Position numbers and translations under genes: made by a program | The notes under the pieces: generated by a model | Seen by the model: only the letters and a program-made list of their open reading frames with translations | Databases searched by the model: none | Told to the model about the DNA's origin: nothing | NCBI GenBank assembly: GCA_001708385.1 | Contig: CP012388.1 | Coordinates: 2,852,001 to 2,916,000 of the forward strand | DNA length: 64,000 nucleotides | Reading direction: 5' to 3' | From: Flavobacterium psychrophilum | GTDB taxonomy: Bacteria; Bacteroidota; Bacteroidia; Flavobacteriales; Flavobacteriaceae | In this document: piece by piece, positions 61,155 to 64,000 of the stretch | Numbering within the stretch: the first letter of the stretch is position 1 | Layout: each line of letters starts with the position of its first letter

Positions 61155-62993
61155 ATGAAAAAAATTTACTTTGCCCTTTTAGCGCCATTTGCTTTAATAG
61201 GGAGTCTGAATGCACAGACACCTGCAGCGGGACAGTCAGATCCTACTGCACCAGCTGCAAATGTAATCTCTCTCTTTAGTGGAGCCTACACCAATGTGCC
61301 GGTTAATACATGGCGCACCGATTGGTCGGAAGGAATACTTGAAGAGGTTGCTGTAGCAGGTAACGATATGAAGAAATACACAAACATGGGATTTGTAGGC
61401 ATTGAAACCGTAAACCCAAATCAGATTAATGCCACTGGTATGACCTACTTTAATATAGATGTATGGTCACCTAACTTCACTACGGTTGGAATTAAACTTG
61501 TTGACTTTGGTGCGGATAACGCATTTCAGGGCGGAGATGATTCTGAATCTCAGGTAAATTTTGCCGGACTCAGCCAAAGTGCATGGCATACATTAAAAAT
61601 ACCTATGTCGAGCTTTACGTTGCTATCTAAAGAACACATATCGCAACTTATATTAGTTAGCGATAACAATTCTACATTATTTATAGATAACGTTTACTTT
61701 AGTAACGAAGCGCCACCTGCGCCTGTAGTGCCTGCAATTGCAGCACCGGATCCTACTATTGCAGCTGCGAATGTAATGTCACTATTTAGTGGTGTATATA
61801 CCAATGTTCCTGTAGATAGCTGGAATACAGAATGGTCTCAGGCAACTTACGAAGAAGTTTCAATTGCGGGCAACCCGACTAAAAAGTATAGTAATTTAAG
61901 CTTTAACGGTATAGAGACTGTTGGGCCAAATGCGCTTGATATTTCTGAGATGACACATTTTAACCTTAATGTATGGTCGTCTGACTTTACACAGCTAAGG
62001 ATTAAATTGGTTGACTTTGGTGCTGACAACGAATTTCAGGGTGGTGATGATTCTGAACAGGAACTTATATACGAAGCCCCGGTACAAGGACAGTGGATTA
62101 CATACCATATACCATTAACATCATTTGCAAACCTAACAGGGAGAGAGCATCTGTCTCAACTAATAATTTCTAGTAACGGATCTTCTACCGTATATGTAGA
62201 TAATGTATTCTTTAATTCGGAAGAAGTTGTAATCTCTGAACCAATGACGGCTGCCCCAACCCCAACATTGCCTCAGGCACAGGTAAAATCATTGTTTAGC
62301 GGAGCATACACCAATCAGGAAGTAGAAAACTGGAAGACCGACTGGTCTTTAGGTACTATGACAGATATAGAAATTGAAGGCAATGCAACAAAAAAATATG
62401 CCGCAATGGGCTTTGTAGGTACTGATATTGGTATTGCAAACCAGGTGGACCTTACCGGTATGACACATTTTAATATGCATGTATGGTCTGCAGACTTTAC
62501 AACGTTTACAGTAAAAATAGTTGATTTCGGAGCTAATGGTATTTATGATGGTGGAGCAGATGATTCTACAGGAGAGTATACTGTAGATGCACCGGCTCAG
62601 GGAGAGTGGGTTACGCTGGCGCTTCCTATAGCTGACTTTACAGGACTTGTAGGTAAAGAGCATATTTCTCAGCTTGTATTTGTAAGCGAGGGCGGAGCTA
62701 CCATATTTGCAGATAACATTTACTTTAGTAATGGCACTACTGCAGGAAGAGAAGAATTTGCTAAAGCGCAGATGCTTGTGTATCCGAATCCTGCAAGCGA
62801 TGTAATTACGCTTGAAGCTGGAGATGCAATACAAAAAGTAGCTATATACAATGTATTAGGGCAGCAGGTTTTAGAAACTTCGCCTAACACAAATGCTGCA
62901 ACTTTAAATGTTAGTGAGCTACAAAGCGGTGTCTATATGATTAATACCACAGTAAATGGCGCACAAAGCTCCCATAAATTCATTAAGAAATAG
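61155..62993 (+). CDS. T9SS-exported protein with three tandem beta-sandwich repeats
   Basis: A 612-residue protein. Signal peptide 1-20 (NAQ), three repeats of about 160 residues (28-186, 198-355, 368-527), each starting DPT-x-AAANV-SLFSGxYTN and carrying KLVDFGADN-FQGGDDS or a variant, then HLSQLI/HISQL and a DN-YFSN end. The last part (540-612, LVYPNPASDVITLE...YMINTTVNGAQSSHKFIKK) is a type A T9SS sorting domain. The repeats look like galactose-binding-type carbohydrate modules seen in T9SS-exported glycan-active proteins, but no catalytic domain is present. It is a surface or secreted binding protein. Confidence 0.85.
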   Translation: MKKIYFALLAPFALIGSLNAQTPAAGQSDPTAPAANVISLFSGAYTNVPVNTWRTDWSEGILEEVAVAGNDMKKYTNMGFVGIETVNPNQINATGMTYFNIDVWSPNFTTVGIKLVDFGADNAFQGGDDSESQVNFAGLSQSAWHTLKIPMSSFTLLSKEHISQLILVSDNNSTLFIDNVYFSNEAPPAPVVPAIAAPDPTIAAANVMSLFSGVYTNVPVDSWNTEWSQATYEEVSIAGNPTKKYSNLSFNGIETVGPNALDISEMTHFNLNVWSSDFTQLRIKLVDFGADNEFQGGDDSEQELIYEAPVQGQWITYHIPLTSFANLTGREHLSQLIISSNGSSTVYVDNVFFNSEEVVISEPMTAAPTPTLPQAQVKSLFSGAYTNQEVENWKTDWSLGTMTDIEIEGNATKKYAAMGFVGTDIGIANQVDLTGMTHFNMHVWSADFTTFTVKIVDFGANGIYDGGADDSTGEYTVDAPAQGEWVTLALPIADFTGLVGKEHISQLVFVSEGGATIFADNIYFSNGTTAGREEFAKAQMLVYPNPASDVITLEAGDAIQKVAIYNVLGQQVLETSPNTNAATLNVSELQSGVYMINTTVNGAQSSHKFIKK

Positions 62994-63016
62994 TTTTAGT
63001 TGGATATTTTTATTAG

Positions 63017-63043
63017 GCCATCCCCAAAGGGATGGCTTTTTTT
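63017..63043 (+). terminator. Terminator after the triple-repeat protein gene
   Basis: Eight-bp perfect stem GCCATCCC / GGGATGGC around CAAA, followed by a T run. Confidence 0.9.
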
Positions 63044-63219
63044 ATTCTTTTTACTTTAATTATTTTCTTTGTAAATCAGTGTGTTACGCTTTTGTTTAAA
63101 ATATTTTCAATTATTTTTATATATTCATGCAACCATTTTTAAACACATCTCGTCTATGTTTATAGAAGTCGGGTAGTAATGTAAAATGATAGCCGCAACC
63201 AACCAATAACCAAACCGTT

Positions 63220-63780
63220 TTGAAAGTAATAGCCTTACATCAGGAAGAGAAAGACATCATTGCCCAGGCAGCGGCGAACAACCGCCACGCCCAGCAAAAG
63301 ATCTACTCTAAGCATGCACCGAAAATGCTGAGCATATGCCGGCAATATGTAAAAGATGTGCAGCAGGCAGAAGACATAATGATAACGGCTTTTATGAAGG
63401 TGTTTACCAATCTTAAAGCCTTTGAACATAAAGGCAGCTTTGAAGGATGGATACGCAGGATTATGGTTAACGAATGTATCTCTTATATAAGAGTACAAAA
63501 AAAGGTAAGTTTTCTGGAAGATGAATATTATGTAGAAGACACCTTTAATAATATTGAGAGTCAGTTTTCGGTAGAAGATATACAAACGCTTATAGACAGC
63601 CTGCCGGACGGATACAAAATGGTCTTTAACCTTTATGCGATTGAAGGGTTTAAACATCAGGAAATAGCAAAGATGCTGGGGATTAATGAAGGAACATCAA
63701 AATCGCAATTATCGCATGCAAGGAAGATGCTGAAGGAGCAGATTAACAAATTAAAGAATTATGAAAATGGAACCGAATAA
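63220..63780 (+). CDS. ECF-type RNA polymerase sigma factor
   Basis: A 186-residue sigma-70-family factor with region 2 (QKIYSKHAPKMLSICRQYVKDVQQAEDIMITAFMKVFTNL...GSFEGWIRRIMVNECISYIR) and region 4 (LIDSLPDGYKMVFNLYAIEGFKHQEIAKMLGINEGTSKSQLSHARKML). The start is a TTG at 63220; no ATG is available upstream in the frame before a stop. It overlaps the next gene by 14-20 bases, and that gene is likely its membrane anti-sigma or partner. Signal and regulon unknown. Confidence 0.9.
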   Translation: MKVIALHQEEKDIIAQAAANNRHAQQKIYSKHAPKMLSICRQYVKDVQQAEDIMITAFMKVFTNLKAFEHKGSFEGWIRRIMVNECISYIRVQKKVSFLEDEYYVEDTFNNIESQFSVEDIQTLIDSLPDGYKMVFNLYAIEGFKHQEIAKMLGINEGTSKSQLSHARKMLKEQINKLKNYENGTE

Positions 63781-64000
63781 TATAGAGCAGGATTTTAAAC
63801 AAAAGCTGGAGCAAAGAAGGATTCAGCCCTCTGAAATGGCATGGGACAGGCTGGATGCCATGCTATCGGTTGCAGAGAATAAAAAACCGAAAAAGAACAA
63901 AACCTGGATGTATATGGCGGCAAGCCTTTTGGTTTTTCTTCTTGTAGGGGCGCTGTTCTTAAAACAGGAAAAACAGGGTAATGGCTTAGAAAATAACCAG
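63761..64000 (+). CDS. Membrane-anchored partner of the sigma factor, N-terminal part
   Basis: The frame is open from the ATG at 63761 (MKMEPNNIEQDF) to the right edge, 80 codons, and so is cut. A cytosolic stretch of about 45 residues (QKLEQRRIQPSEMAWDRLDAMLSVAENKKPKKNKTW) precedes one membrane helix (about 49-66, YMAASLLVFLLVGALFL). It overlaps the sigma gene end by 20 bases (or 14 with the ATG at 63767). The layout fits an anti-sigma factor of the kind that follows Bacteroidetes ECF genes, but no zinc-finger motif is seen. Confidence 0.75.
   Translation, partial: MKMEPNNIEQDFKQKLEQRRIQPSEMAWDRLDAMLSVAENKKPKKNKTWMYMAASLLVFLLVGALFLKQEKQGNGLENNQ

Overview
The window is a chromosomal stretch from a Flavobacteriaceae bacterium, most likely Flavobacterium or a close relative. 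The signs are: secreted proteins with a C-terminal type IX secretion (T9SS) sorting domain, a T9SS plug (DUF5103) gene, single-subunit transmembrane regulators of the DUF6377 type, DPP7/11-type S46 peptidases, weak Shine-Dalgarno signals, low-to-medium GC, and promoters that fit the Bacteroidetes pattern TTG-N17-23-TAnnTTTG in front of several genes and both tRNA units. Most of the window is ordinary housekeeping DNA with small operons. No phage, transposase, CRISPR array or rRNA operon is visible.

Layout: 1-5.4 kb holds the start of a large secreted protein (cut by the left edge), an rRNA/tRNA methyltransferase, mutS, an HD hydrolase and a Gly-Leu tRNA pair. 5.4-11.3 kb is a small glycan-use block: a membrane-spanning DUF6377 regulator, a GH3 beta-glucosidase, a DUF1349 protein and an acyltransferase, with palindromic operator-like sites around it. 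11.6-14.0 kb has a PAP2 phosphatase, an NPP1/Vps62-like lipoprotein and a Thr/Glu-rich small lipoprotein. 14.2-23.0 kb has an S46 dipeptidyl-peptidase with the Arg expected of the acidic-residue-specific DPP11 type, a Crp-family regulator with an AhpD-like protein, galE, a sugar aminotransferase, KDO transferase and fabD. 23.0-29.5 kb contains a candidate small RNA, bestrophin, a Usp-like protein, an OmpR/histidine-kinase pair and an unrecognised membrane protein. 29.6-43 kb is metabolism and maintenance: purT, an aminotransferase, a desaturase, rsmG, pruA, apaG, T9SS plug, a methyltransferase, a GxxExxY cassette bounded by inverted repeats, map, a CoA-transferase and gpmI. 43.2-48 kb has two convergent L,D-transpeptidases, a gene broken by a stop codon just after its signal peptide, a GNAT enzyme, tRNA-Gly and pepE.

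48.0-55.3 kb is the most unusual part. It is a tandem array of six secreted paralogues of about 235-261 residues, each with a signal peptide, a carboxypeptidase-regulatory-like beta domain and a helical tail. Each start codon overlaps the preceding stop by 8-11 bases, and the array is followed by a DUF6702 protein and a secreted M1 metallopeptidase. The six look like the N-terminal extension of SusC-type receptors without plug or barrel, and I do not know a described function for such an array.

55.4-64 kb has tatA, a PAP2 protein, an O-methyltransferase, a T9SS-exported trypsin-like protease, rlmN, a polyprenyl synthase, a T9SS-exported protein with three tandem beta-sandwich repeats, and an ECF sigma factor whose presumed anti-sigma partner is cut by the right edge.
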